In this document: positions 27,081 to 36,692 of the stretch, one piece after another | How the letters are laid out: each line of letters starts with the position of its first letter | Numbering within the stretch: position 1 is the first letter of the stretch | Assembly (NCBI GenBank): GCA_016699445.1 | Contig: CP064976.1 | Coordinates: forward strand, 806,001 to 870,000 | Source: Deltaproteobacteria bacterium | Lineage (GTDB): Bacteria > UBA10199 > JACPAL01 > GCA-016699445 | Length of the DNA stretch: 64,000 bases | Direction of reading: 5' to 3' | Notes under the pieces: generated by a model | Told to the model about the DNA's origin: nothing | The model's database searches: none | The model's input: the letters and a program-made list of their open reading frames with translations, nothing else | Translations under genes and position numbers: made by a program

Positions 27081-29555
27081 ATGGGCATTGAAGCTTGTCG
27101 AACAAATAATACAGGAAATCTTGATTGTCATGATACCGGCACAGGTGGTGATGGTGATAACAGAGTCACTCCTAATGAGAGTGCTGGAACCTTAATTTCC
27201 GAAAGTGATTTTACTTCCAATGCTACAGCTCTTCGAGATGGTGGAAGCACAAATTACCGGCCATCTCATATAGCCCATCAAAATCCAGCCCCTACTTCAC
27301 GACCTTTGCCTCGTTCCATAGATAGTTTTGCAGGAAGTATTGAAGGGGGAGGCAATATAGATGTTGCTGGTCCCGCTCTACACTCTGGTGGCAATTTCAG
27401 AGTCAGGTTCGAAAGGGATTTTCATCTGACCGGCCGTTTAAGCATCTCGTTAGGAGGTTCTGTAGGTGGTGCCTGGAGAACCGCCACCGTTACTCTACCT
27501 GGGGGAGAAAATGGAACTAGCGCTGCGAGTGGGCCTCACGTACGACTTGATGTAGGCGGTACTTATTATGTTTTAGATAATCGTGCCTTAGGAACGCTCG
27601 GCCTTGATGCTTCAGCTTTTTATGGAGCGACATTTGTGGATGAAAGCAACCAACCGCTGCGTCCTGCCGGAACACCTCCTGAAAATTGCATGGGTGGAGC
27701 CAATGAATGCAACCAAGATGCCGTCACTGCCAGCAATACTGGGCTCAGAGGTATAGCTGTTGTAGACAACAATGGAAATATCAGAAGTTTAGCAAATGTC
27801 ACAGACACTCATCATGAAGTGGGAGGTCGCTTAGGAGTCACATGGACTATGCCCTGGAGAGCTTCAAGATTAGCCGTAGCTCCTTTTGCGCGTCTTTTTG
27901 GAGAAGTGAGTGCCCGTATGCCCGGAAGCATCGGAGCAAGTGCTGCTGAATTTTCAGCAGGAGCTGGTGTTGGTATTCGATTTGGTGGACATTTAAATGA
28001 AGCTCCAGCAGACAACCTGACACGACTCAGAGGCACAGATTTAAATCCTGATCAAAATGCTGAAGTTGGACCCGATGGTGTCTTGCGCGTTTATGTTCCC
28101 AATACACAGCTTGGTGGAAACTCTGACCCTACTCATAGCGCCGTCTCGGTGGCTTCTACGTTGGAACATTGGACAGCACCCCAACAATTAGGCACCGATG
28201 GAATCAACACCACAGGAGTTCATGTTTCTTTAGCCCCCGATTCAGTCAACACTCGATTAGGCATTGGGGCTACTTATTTAGTGAGACAAGATAGTGATCA
28301 TGTGGTCCGACCGTTTGTCATCACTCAAGACTATGCGGCCAGATTTAATTCAAGAATCACAGGAAATGCCGATGGCAGTGTTACACTTCGCCCATTGGGG
28401 GGATTAACCAGCTTTCCTGCAGGCTCTACTTTAGAAGCCATTGGCATTGATGGGAAACCTATCGCTGCCAGGACACAACCTGCTTTAGCATCAACATTAG
28501 CTCAGGATAGAGGATCATTTAATATCACAGGAGGGCCTGATGGAACAGTGGGCTTCAGAGTGATGTTAAATGGAAGACCGGTACAACAGACTTACTTCAC
28601 TGCAGCAGCACCTGTGGCAGTGCCAACACCTCCACCACCGACTCCGGCCCCTCGAACAGCAGAGTTACAACGAGTTTTAGCAAATCTGGCTGGAAATGTT
28701 GTTTTTCAAAGAGGCATGCCTACAGATGCTCAATTGGGGACGATTGCAAGAGAGATCGCCCGAGTGACTCTCAACCCAAACAATGCTCTCATACAAAAAG
28801 CTGAAGATCTGTGGAGACAATGCCCGACTTTACGAAGAACTTTCCGTAACCAAACGATAAGTCATTGGAATGATCTTATTACGTTAACCCGACTTTTATC
28901 GGGTGGAGTTAATGAAGGTGATGCCAATCTCTTCAACCAATGGGCTACTACTCCAATAGCTCGAGAGCATATGAATGCGGCATTAACAGCGTCACCCTTT
29001 CAATTTGAAGGTGCTACCAGCGTTCCTGGTAGCCCAAACACCAATGCTCAACTCGTGATGAATCGTCCTCGATTGATGGTATTGATCATGGAAAAATTGG
29101 GGATTGCCAGTTCCAGAGTTACGATTCCTTCTAGTCCTTACACAACAGCTGCAGATTTAGTAGCTCCAGGACCTGATAGTCATCTCAATGTTGTCATCGG
29201 TGGGAATATAAGAGAAGCCGCAAGCTCTGCTGAAAATATTAGGGCCAATCATCCCATAGCCAGCAGATTTAACAGAGCAGAAGATCAACGCATTCGACTG
29301 ATCCTTCCTAACCCTGTAGTTTTTGAAGTTCCCCAAGGGCTCACAGGGCCTACAGCTCAAGTAGAAGCAGGAGCTCCTAATGCAGCTCCTGTGGTGGAGG
29401 AGGCTGCTTCTAGAAGGCCTAGAGTGGCTGATTCAGATCACGACGGCGTACCAAATAATAGAGATCTCTGTGCTTCCACACCGGCAGATTCACATGTCCC
29501 TACTCGTGGCGGAAGAGCTGGATGCGCACCTAGGCAAAACCCAAACAGACAATAA
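27081..29555 (+). CDS. Large beta-barrel-like protein with C-terminal TSP3-type calcium motif
   Basis: 824 residues, not recognised as a named family. There is no obvious signal peptide (MGIEACRTNNTGNL). Residues about 85-300 alternate polar and non-polar residues like outer-membrane strands (GNFRVRFERDFHLTGRLS, RLDVGGTYYVLDN, HHEVGGRLGVTWTMPW, FSAGAGVGIRFGGH). A Pro-rich linker near 520-530 (PTPPPPTPAPR) leads to a helical domain. The end has DSDHDGVPNNRDLCASTP, a TSP3 or OmpA-linker calcium motif. It heads a plus-strand series with a sigma-28-like promoter and GGGAGG ribosome-binding site. Surface location is likely but export without a signal peptide is unexplained. Confidence 0.7.
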   Translation: MGIEACRTNNTGNLDCHDTGTGGDGDNRVTPNESAGTLISESDFTSNATALRDGGSTNYRPSHIAHQNPAPTSRPLPRSIDSFAGSIEGGGNIDVAGPALHSGGNFRVRFERDFHLTGRLSISLGGSVGGAWRTATVTLPGGENGTSAASGPHVRLDVGGTYYVLDNRALGTLGLDASAFYGATFVDESNQPLRPAGTPPENCMGGANECNQDAVTASNTGLRGIAVVDNNGNIRSLANVTDTHHEVGGRLGVTWTMPWRASRLAVAPFARLFGEVSARMPGSIGASAAEFSAGAGVGIRFGGHLNEAPADNLTRLRGTDLNPDQNAEVGPDGVLRVYVPNTQLGGNSDPTHSAVSVASTLEHWTAPQQLGTDGINTTGVHVSLAPDSVNTRLGIGATYLVRQDSDHVVRPFVITQDYAARFNSRITGNADGSVTLRPLGGLTSFPAGSTLEAIGIDGKPIAARTQPALASTLAQDRGSFNITGGPDGTVGFRVMLNGRPVQQTYFTAAAPVAVPTPPPPTPAPRTAELQRVLANLAGNVVFQRGMPTDAQLGTIAREIARVTLNPNNALIQKAEDLWRQCPTLRRTFRNQTISHWNDLITLTRLLSGGVNEGDANLFNQWATTPIAREHMNAALTASPFQFEGATSVPGSPNTNAQLVMNRPRLMVLIMEKLGIASSRVTIPSSPYTTAADLVAPGPDSHLNVVIGGNIREAASSAENIRANHPIASRFNRAEDQRIRLILPNPVVFEVPQGLTGPTAQVEAGAPNAAPVVEEAASRRPRVADSDHDGVPNNRDLCASTPADSHVPTRGGRAGCAPRQNPNRQ

Positions 29556-29576
29556 AAACTAAGATCAGGAAACTTT

Positions 29577-31889
29577 ATAGCTAATACACCTACTTTTCTT
29601 CCACGCTTCGCTCAAGCGGCAACCTTGGCAGGTACTTTACTTGCGGGGAATGCAGCTCAAGCTCAATGTACTCCTAATGCTCAACACGCCTTAGATATAG
29701 CTTCTGACGCTACTAGCTATACCTCTTTAGGAAATAACCTTGAGACATTACTTAATAGAGCGAACCCTGGAGATGCAGGAATTTTACCTCTCACTGAAGT
29801 ACCTACCGTCATGAGACCTCAGGGTTTTGAAACTGCCGCGCGTTGTTTGCTACATGTTTTACCAGAACTTCATGAAGGCATTAGAAATGATGAAAAGACA
29901 TTAAAACACCTAGCAAATTATGAAGGAGATGAGTCTGTAACAGTTGATGCCATTAACCAACATTGGGCTGGTGATCAGGCGGAAATGGTGCGATATGGCT
30001 TTTCCGCAGATGCAGGAGTTGCCCATGTTTTTCCAGCGCTTCACGGACGCAGACTATCCCTTCAAGTCCTTCAATATTTAATCGATCATCCTGAAGTTCA
30101 GGTGATTGATCCTTCAGCAGACGCCAGCGCTCCATTAGACGTCAGTACTCCTGATGCAGCAGAAGATGTGTTACCTGCAGATGTGTTGAATGTAGATGCA
30201 GCTGTCGATGTGATGTCGTCAGTAGATATACAAACTGTAGATGCAAGTGTAGAAGTTGATGTCCTCCAACCCAGGCCAGCTCATATCAATCGACCCGAAG
30301 GAGACGAAAGACCCGAAAAACCAACTACTTATACAAAATCAGATCTTATCACAGCTTCCGCTGTAGCTGGACTCGCGGGTTTTGGACTCACAAAACTTTT
30401 TGGGGGGAAAGGTAGACCTCTCAGCTTAGCTGACTTCATGAAGAAGAATTCTGTGACAATCAAAAATCAGCTTCAGACTCTTCTTCAAAATTCAAAACAT
30501 TTGGAAGGTTTTGATGAGTCAAAGATTCAAAAAACCGTTAACGATTTATATGATAGCATTTTGTCCTATTGTGAAAACTCTAAAGAAACTTTCTTAAGCC
30601 CTCAAGGCAAAGAACTTCCTCATTCCATTATACAAGCGGCTTGTGGATCTATTATCCGTACAAGTCCTACCAACACTGCAGCCGCAGCCGTACTGAGAGT
30701 CGTCACGCATACAGAAGTGCAAGAAGTGAGAGATAATCTCAGAGTTGTTTTTCAAGTTTTGCAAGGCACTCTTTTGGAAACCATCAATAGAGACTCCACA
30801 GCGATTGAACATTTGGTGGAAGCTTTATCCATTTTTGTTGTGACAAAAAATAGTGAGGCATTAACCAACGTAGCAAAAACTGTTGAAGCTACGAGATATG
30901 GAGCCATTACTCAGATCTTAGAAGATTATGCTGATAGCTTAGAAAAAGATGCAGATGACAAACCTCTAATCCCCAAATCCTTCGCTACCATTTTCGGTCA
31001 TTTACAAAATGGGCTTCGAGATAAAATGCAAGAAGAAGAACTCCATCAAAAAATTCAAAGGGCTATTTCAAAACCTCTCCAAGAGTTTTTCGTACAACTT
31101 GGCCTCAACGATGAAGAAAAAGAAAAAGTTACCAACACATTATCAGATATTATTCATGAAGATATCAATTCGGGCCGCTATGGTGAACATGAGATTTTTG
31201 AGCGTGGCTTTTTTATTGATGGATTTCTCAGAGAGTATTTAGCTGAAATCTCGGAAAAAGATACGATTCATGATGCAGAAGTTAAAAAGATCACCCAAGA
31301 TATTTCGGCAGCCTTAGAAAAAAGAGCTGAAACAATTTATCACGCTTTCCGGCAACATTTGACCGATGAAGTTTTTTCTAGATCTACTGTAGCTGACGCC
31401 ATGAAAGAGCTGAAAGCAAAAGCAGATTTTATAGAACGACTGGTTGATCATGCTATGGGAGGATCAAATCCACCACGACTTAAAATGGAAAGCTTTAATG
31501 CTGATAACAAAATTGAGCTTGGACGATTAATATCTTTTATACATTTTGCACAGACATCACCGTCATTTACTCCAGAGGAAAAAGGCACTCTAAAAGCTTT
31601 AGCTACAGCCTTGCAAACACCACCAGTTGACCCCAAAGCTCGTTTTAAAAAATTATTTGAAGAGAATACCACTCTTCAAAATTGGATGACTGAACATGCC
31701 AGTGGGATTTCAGATGATCAAAAGGCTGCTTTTATCGAGGCGTTAGCTGATATTGCTACCAGACAAACTGAAACAGATGAGCTTATATTAATTAATAACT
31801 GTATGAACCTGCTAGCTGATGAGGATGCTCCTGAAGGTTTACCAGGAAATATAGCTTATAAAATTATTACAGCTACAGCATACTCATAA
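29577..31889 (+). CDS. Unknown helical membrane-linked protein, apparent ATA start codon
   Basis: About 770 residues. The frame opens with hydrophobic FLPRFAQAATLAGTLLAGN then AAQAQC, a signal-like segment that the in-frame TTG at 29625 would cut. The natural start fits ATA at 29577, six bases after AGGA, in the same setting as the ATG at 47317 (AGGAA, short gap, CTTT, start). Asp/Val-rich repeats follow at residues 185-235 (DVSTPDAAED, VDAAVDV), then hydrophobic SAVAGLAGFGLTKLFGG near 265, then about 490 residues of predicted helix. The start could be a G-to-A base error or a real rare start. It lies 21 bases after the previous gene and is likely co-transcribed. Function unknown. Confidence 0.6.
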   Translation: MANTPTFLPRFAQAATLAGTLLAGNAAQAQCTPNAQHALDIASDATSYTSLGNNLETLLNRANPGDAGILPLTEVPTVMRPQGFETAARCLLHVLPELHEGIRNDEKTLKHLANYEGDESVTVDAINQHWAGDQAEMVRYGFSADAGVAHVFPALHGRRLSLQVLQYLIDHPEVQVIDPSADASAPLDVSTPDAAEDVLPADVLNVDAAVDVMSSVDIQTVDASVEVDVLQPRPAHINRPEGDERPEKPTTYTKSDLITASAVAGLAGFGLTKLFGGKGRPLSLADFMKKNSVTIKNQLQTLLQNSKHLEGFDESKIQKTVNDLYDSILSYCENSKETFLSPQGKELPHSIIQAACGSIIRTSPTNTAAAAVLRVVTHTEVQEVRDNLRVVFQVLQGTLLETINRDSTAIEHLVEALSIFVVTKNSEALTNVAKTVEATRYGAITQILEDYADSLEKDADDKPLIPKSFATIFGHLQNGLRDKMQEEELHQKIQRAISKPLQEFFVQLGLNDEEKEKVTNTLSDIIHEDINSGRYGEHEIFERGFFIDGFLREYLAEISEKDTIHDAEVKKITQDISAALEKRAETIYHAFRQHLTDEVFSRSTVADAMKELKAKADFIERLVDHAMGGSNPPRLKMESFNADNKIELGRLISFIHFAQTSPSFTPEEKGTLKALATALQTPPVDPKARFKKLFEENTTLQNWMTEHASGISDDQKAAFIEALADIATRQTETDELILINNCMNLLADEDAPEGLPGNIAYKIITATAYS

Positions 31890-31912
31890 CTTTTAACCAA
31901 CAGTTATAACAC

Positions 31913-33573
31913 ATGTTAACCGACCTCTATCGCCAGCTCTCGCCTACGACATCGATTCATTGGCGACCCGAGAGCCTCGATCCCTCGAGGGCAGAGACAA
32001 CAGTTGTCTTCGTTAGCCCTCAAGAGCTCTCTCTTTTTCATCACTCTACAGCCCTACCCTCTCTGAGAGAGATTATAGATCGTCGTCCCTCCTCTGGGGA
32101 GATCGACACTCTCAAATCAGAAATTAACACAGCACACGACATCGCTAAGGCCCGCTTTCAAGAAGCTGGTGAGAATTTTTATTTTACTCACCAAGAAGCC
32201 ATTCAGCTTCATGCCTTGGTAGGAGTGATGGAATGTGTCTCAGACCCCTTCACTCTCGACCAGGGAATAATCCGGATAAATCAAGCCTTGAATGTCATCC
32301 TCGAGACTAAACCAGAGATCACTGTTGAAAAAATACAAGATCATTTACGGAAACGCTGGAAAACATTTTTTGAGGAAAACCCAAAACTTCCAAAACTGCT
32401 GTCTGTTTTATCCCAAGAGCTTTTCGATATCTGCAGCGGAGGTTATGAAATGTCTTCACAAGGATATCCGGATATTCGTGCGATCGAGAGTTTGATTTCT
32501 AGACGTGTCATTCTTTGGACATCCGAGGACTGGTCAATTTGTCCGCGAGCCTCCAAAGAGCAGAACAAACCTCTCCCATGGCTATTACTCAAAGACAAAG
32601 AGAGACCAGTAATACAGCAGATCTTGCCATCAATCATATCTGCGAAAGATTTGCTCAAGCCACAACCCTAGCCCCCATTGTCAAACGTCAATATCAGGAA
32701 GCGCTTCCTCATGTGTATGCTTTGGCAAAACGAGGAGTGACATTGGACATCGAATTTATTGAACATCTGCAAGGTCCTAGTGAAAAATGTCCCCTCGCCA
32801 GTAAAGTGGATCGTGTTGAAGATCTTCGATCAAGAACTTTTTTGATCCGTAAAACTATTTCAGAAGATCTATCAGAACACGGAGCTCTCTATGGAGGTCT
32901 CGTCAATACAATCGTCTGGTCGCACAAGATGAGAGCCAATGGAGACACTTCAGCACCAGTAGTGGTCGCTATAGCTCTCTCAGAAACAGGACAATGGGAA
33001 ATTTACTTGGAGTATTGTCCTCAAAATAATTTTTGGGAAAAGGCTCAAGAGTTGGTGAAAAATAAGCATCAACTCACAGACAAAATGTTATTAACAATGG
33101 CGCGGGCTTTTGTCGCCTTAGTGGCCAGAGCTCACCAAGTGGGCATGATTCATCGAGATATCAAATTATCAAACGGTGTCATTCGTTCTTTGAGTGAAGA
33201 CGCTATTGACTGTGCTTTGATTGATTACGACTTCGCCGCAAATGCACTAGATGCATCTTATTTTGTAGGGAGAAGTACCATTGCAACTATGCCTTACACA
33301 CCTCCCGAAGGTCCTGCCGTAAAAACAACGACCGACGTTTATGCACTTGGGATTTCTCTTTACGAACTGCTTCTGTTTCAGAAATTCATAACCACTTTTA
33401 GCCAAAAAAGAGCTGAATTGATTGAAGGAATCAGAAATAGGGAAATTAAAATTCCGGAGGAATTAAGATCCCACCCTCTTATGCCAGTCATACTTAAAGC
33501 TGTTGCCTTTGATATTTCACAACGGTACCCAACGGCAGAATCCCTACTTCTCGATATGCCTACAAATATTTAG
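31913..33573 (+). CDS. Ser/Thr protein kinase with novel N-terminal domain (kinase A), frameshifted
   Basis: Two overlapping frames form one protein of about 553 residues if one T is added to the T3 run at 32514-32516 (giving SRRVILLDIRGLVN). The N-terminal 200 residues have a helical domain (QLHALVGVME, LRKRWKTFFEENPKLPKLL) also found in the next kinase. The kinase part has RKTISEDL as the possible ATP-lysine strand, HRDIKLSNGVI (catalytic loop, HRDxKxxN), IDYDFA in place of DFG, TMPYTPPEG (APE-like) and TDVYALGISLYELL. The DFG Phe-Gly change is unusual, but the Asp is kept. It follows the previous gene by 23 bases. Confidence 0.8.
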
Positions 33574-33592
33574 ATAAAAACGTTTTTAATAA

Positions 33593-33620
33593 GAAACTTT
33601 TTACAGGCTCTTGCCGATAA
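33593..33620 (+). promoter_or_regulatory. Sigma-28-like promoter before kinase B
   Basis: GAAACTTT, 12 bases, GCCGATAA. The -10 is exact for FliA and the -35 matches TAAAGTTT at six of eight positions. The ATG at 33630 is only nine bases past the -10, so the transcript would be almost leaderless unless the true start codon lies further in. Confidence 0.6.
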
Positions 33621-33629
33621 CTAAGTATT

Positions 33630-36623
33630 ATGACGTTTTCCGCTCCAACAGATACCGCTCTTTTTCTAAAAGTCTTTAATACCTGGCAAAGTGTCGTACC
33701 CACAGTGCCTAGAGTCTTGATTGATACGGCTTCCGGGCAATGCCTCTCTCAATCTCAATACGCACCTATCACAGCCAATGCTTTAGTTCAGAGCCGCTCG
33801 GAAGTTGCACACAGAAACCTCAACACAGTCTTTGCACCTCATGATATTTTAAAAAATACTTTTACCGAAGTAGATGCCTTGGCTCTTGAAATCATTAGTG
33901 GCACCAAAACTCTTGAACAACTTACAGAGGATGAAAGACCGGCTCGTCAAGCGTATGCGGGATTGATGGAATATATGAATGTCACCGGTCGTGTCGCTAG
34001 AATGCGCGCCCCTTTTCTTGAACAGGCCATAGCAACATGCCTTAGTGACATGTCTCAACCCAGCCCAATAACTCTCGATGAAGCAAAAGAATATTTAACA
34101 GAAAGATGGGCCTCTCTAGCAGGTCTTTATCCAAAATTTGTCGAAAAACTCGCCACAAAACTTCACGCAGAATGCCTTAAAGGAAATCATATCTTTGATG
34201 CACAAGGCCACCTACCTCAAGAAGTCATTAATACGATTTATACAGACGCGTGTTTTCAACTAGAAAGCACAGGACAAAAAGTTCCTACAGCTATGGCTTC
34301 CGCTTTAAAAGCAGCTGAACATGACTTTCAACAAACTCACAAGCCACTTTTCTACTCACCACGAGTTCTTGTCGATTCCGCTCAACTCACTGATTTAGTC
34401 AGCCGTGTATCCCAAGTCACTTATCGAGAAATAAATGTGGCTGTGAGAGAAGATGCTCTCACACATGTAGATACAAGCCTTGTAGCTGCGGCAGAAGCCC
34501 GAGGATATCAAAAAGGTGTGCAGTCTGTACGAAGGGATCTGGAAGGAAAGGTTGTTTTGAGTGAAAAGGATTACGATGACCTTTTAGCAACACGTGACCG
34601 AGACTCTCTTGAAAGAGAACGTGCTCTGGGTGAAGCGGAAGGGTTTGAAAGAGGATTTAATTTTAGCAGTCCACAAACCTATGAAGATGCCCTATTGGAA
34701 GGAAAAAGGCTGGCAAGAGACGAGGCTGAAAGAGCAGCTTTATCTATTCAATCAAGCGTTACCGAAGAGGCTCTCACTTTGGCTCGACATCAGGGTGTTC
34801 TTGAAGAAAGAGCTGTTTCCCGTGAAGCGGCCGCTTCATTTGAGGCTCAAATTCAACAGCATAGAGAGAGAATTGAAGAAATAAAGGCAGCATTTGAGGA
34901 TGAAAAAGCTGCATTGGCGACTCAGTTAAGACAAACCCGTCATGTAAATTTTGCTCATCGAGAAAGAGTTTCAGAACTAGAAACAAGACTCGATGCTGCA
35001 CAAAATGAAATTTCGCGACTAGCTACCATTCAAGCTTCTGAACGGTACATGGATGATTTAGAGAATGAAGTAGCAGGGTTGAGATTAACACTCTTTGCCG
35101 ATGCGATGAAATTGGCGCCCAATACTACTTTAGCTATAAGTAGCGCACGACTGTATGTCGCTCAATTTCTCCTTGTTAAATTTCCTCATATATTTATCAA
35201 AAGAATGGAAGTTATGATTTAGCAAGAGCAGCTGCTACAGAAATCAGCAATCATATTTTTGATGAAGATAAACTTAATTTAGGAGCTAAAATATTAAATA
35301 AGCATCGTGAAATAGCTGATTTATCCCTTTTATCTCATCTTGCACATGATCAAAATCTGAAAGCAGTCATTTTAGAAGCTCTAAAAATTATTTTTGGTGA
35401 AATGGATGGAATTGAGGAATTGTGGCACAATAGCTTGACGGATTTAGGACAACTGCCACCACCTTTGCCTATTGCAAAAGTTGTGACACCAACAACTAAA
35501 CCGTTTCAGTATGCATTAAGAAAATTACCCTTAATACCTGCTGTCCCTCAAGCAGCTTTGGATTCTGATCCTTCTAAAAAAAAAGACTCGATTAGCTGAA
35601 AGGCTCACAAGTCTTTATGAGCAACTAAGCAAAGAAAGTCAGAATCAATTTTCTCCCCAATATCATGAAGCCCTAGCTGTCTTAAAAAATCTTAAGCCTT
35701 TATCTGGTAAGATCATTGGAACAAAAACTAATAAAAAAACACCTGAGGATCCCACAGAAAATACTGTCGATCTTGTCATGGTGCAGTACGAAGATGGTAG
35801 CGAAAAACTTCTGGTAAAAAAAACTTATGGAAGTGCAGGGCCTCATGACTTCAATCTCTTTTTAAGAGGCTTTGCCAATACTCTGCGTTTTGCCAATGAT
35901 TCTAATTTAGCACAAGCTACCATGCAGGTTGTCTCTGCTGAAATAGATGACAATGAACACCTTGTCGTTTATTTAGAAGCTGCCGAAGATAGTAATCTCG
36001 CCGAAAGAAAAGATCTTATTCTCCCCGCAGAAAAATCAGATACTTATGAAAAATGGGCTCTTGAATTTATGGAAGAGGTTTTGCGACCACTCTCTCTAGC
36101 CCATACTCACGGCATCGCTCACCGTGATATCAAATCTCAAAACTTTGTTTATTTAAATGGCAAAATACGACTTATCGATTTTGATCATGCACGCCGCACA
36201 GGAGAGCCCTACATAAAAAATATCCAAAATCGGCCTGTAGGCACTTACTTTCCTCCAGAAATCTTGGCACAAGAAGATCCTCATTTTAAGGTAGATATTT
36301 ATGCCGTCGGAGTCACCCTGTATGAAGTCCTTACTCAAGACCCTCATGTCGGAAGAGGATTTGTGAAGGACATTTTTAAAAAATTTCCTCCTCTGGATCA
36401 ATTAGTAAAAAAAGAAAAAAAAGAACACTTTATCAATCCTGAAAAACTTCAAAACCTACCTGACAGTGTTCAGGAAATTATCAGGCAAGCCACGCAACAT
36501 GATCCCGAAAAACGCTACAGTAATGCGGGAATGATGATAAAAGATATTCATTCAGCACTAAAAAAACTCCAACTTTTTGACACTCAAGAGATGGAAAATA
36601 CCGTCTCTGCACTTGGAAAATAA
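33630..36623 (+). CDS. Ser/Thr protein kinase with N-terminal novel domain and coiled coil (kinase B), two frameshifts
   Basis: A single protein of about 997 residues is restored by adding one A at 35199-35202 and removing one A from the A9 run at 35576-35584; the shifts cancel. Residues 100-210 repeat the helical domain of kinase A (AYAGLMEYMNV, LTERWASLAGLYPKFVEKL). Residues 270-480 are a charged coiled coil (RERIEEIKAAFEDEKAAL). The C-terminal kinase (from about 690) has LLVKKTYG (ATP lysine), HGIAHRDIKSQNFVYLNG (catalytic loop), IDFDHARR in place of DFG, GTYFPPE and VDIYAVGVTLYEVL. Role unknown; pairing with an FHA-like protein next door suggests phospho-signalling. Confidence 0.8.
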
Positions 36624-36638
36624 AAATAAAATAACGAC

Positions 36639-36665
36639 ACAACTTTTTGAATAAAAAAACGATAA
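36639..36665 (+). promoter_or_regulatory. Sigma-28-like promoter before the FHA-like gene
   Basis: ACAACTTT, 11 bases, AACGATAA. The -35 octamer and spacer are identical to those of the promoter at 26062-26088 on the other strand. A 20-odd base leader with AAAGGAG precedes ATG 36693. Confidence 0.6.
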
Positions 36666-36692
36666 TAATACAGTTTTTAACAAAGGAGTTTT

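Noticed and set aside
31888..31912. ATAACTTT before kinase A as another sigma-28-like promoter
   Set aside because: The matching -10 is TTATAA rather than CGATAA, and the 23-base gap looks like an operon junction.
35576..35584. Programmed frameshifting in the A9 run of kinase B
   Set aside because: A second opposite shift 380 bases upstream and eleven similar cases in unrelated genes make sequence error more likely; no stimulatory structure was seen.
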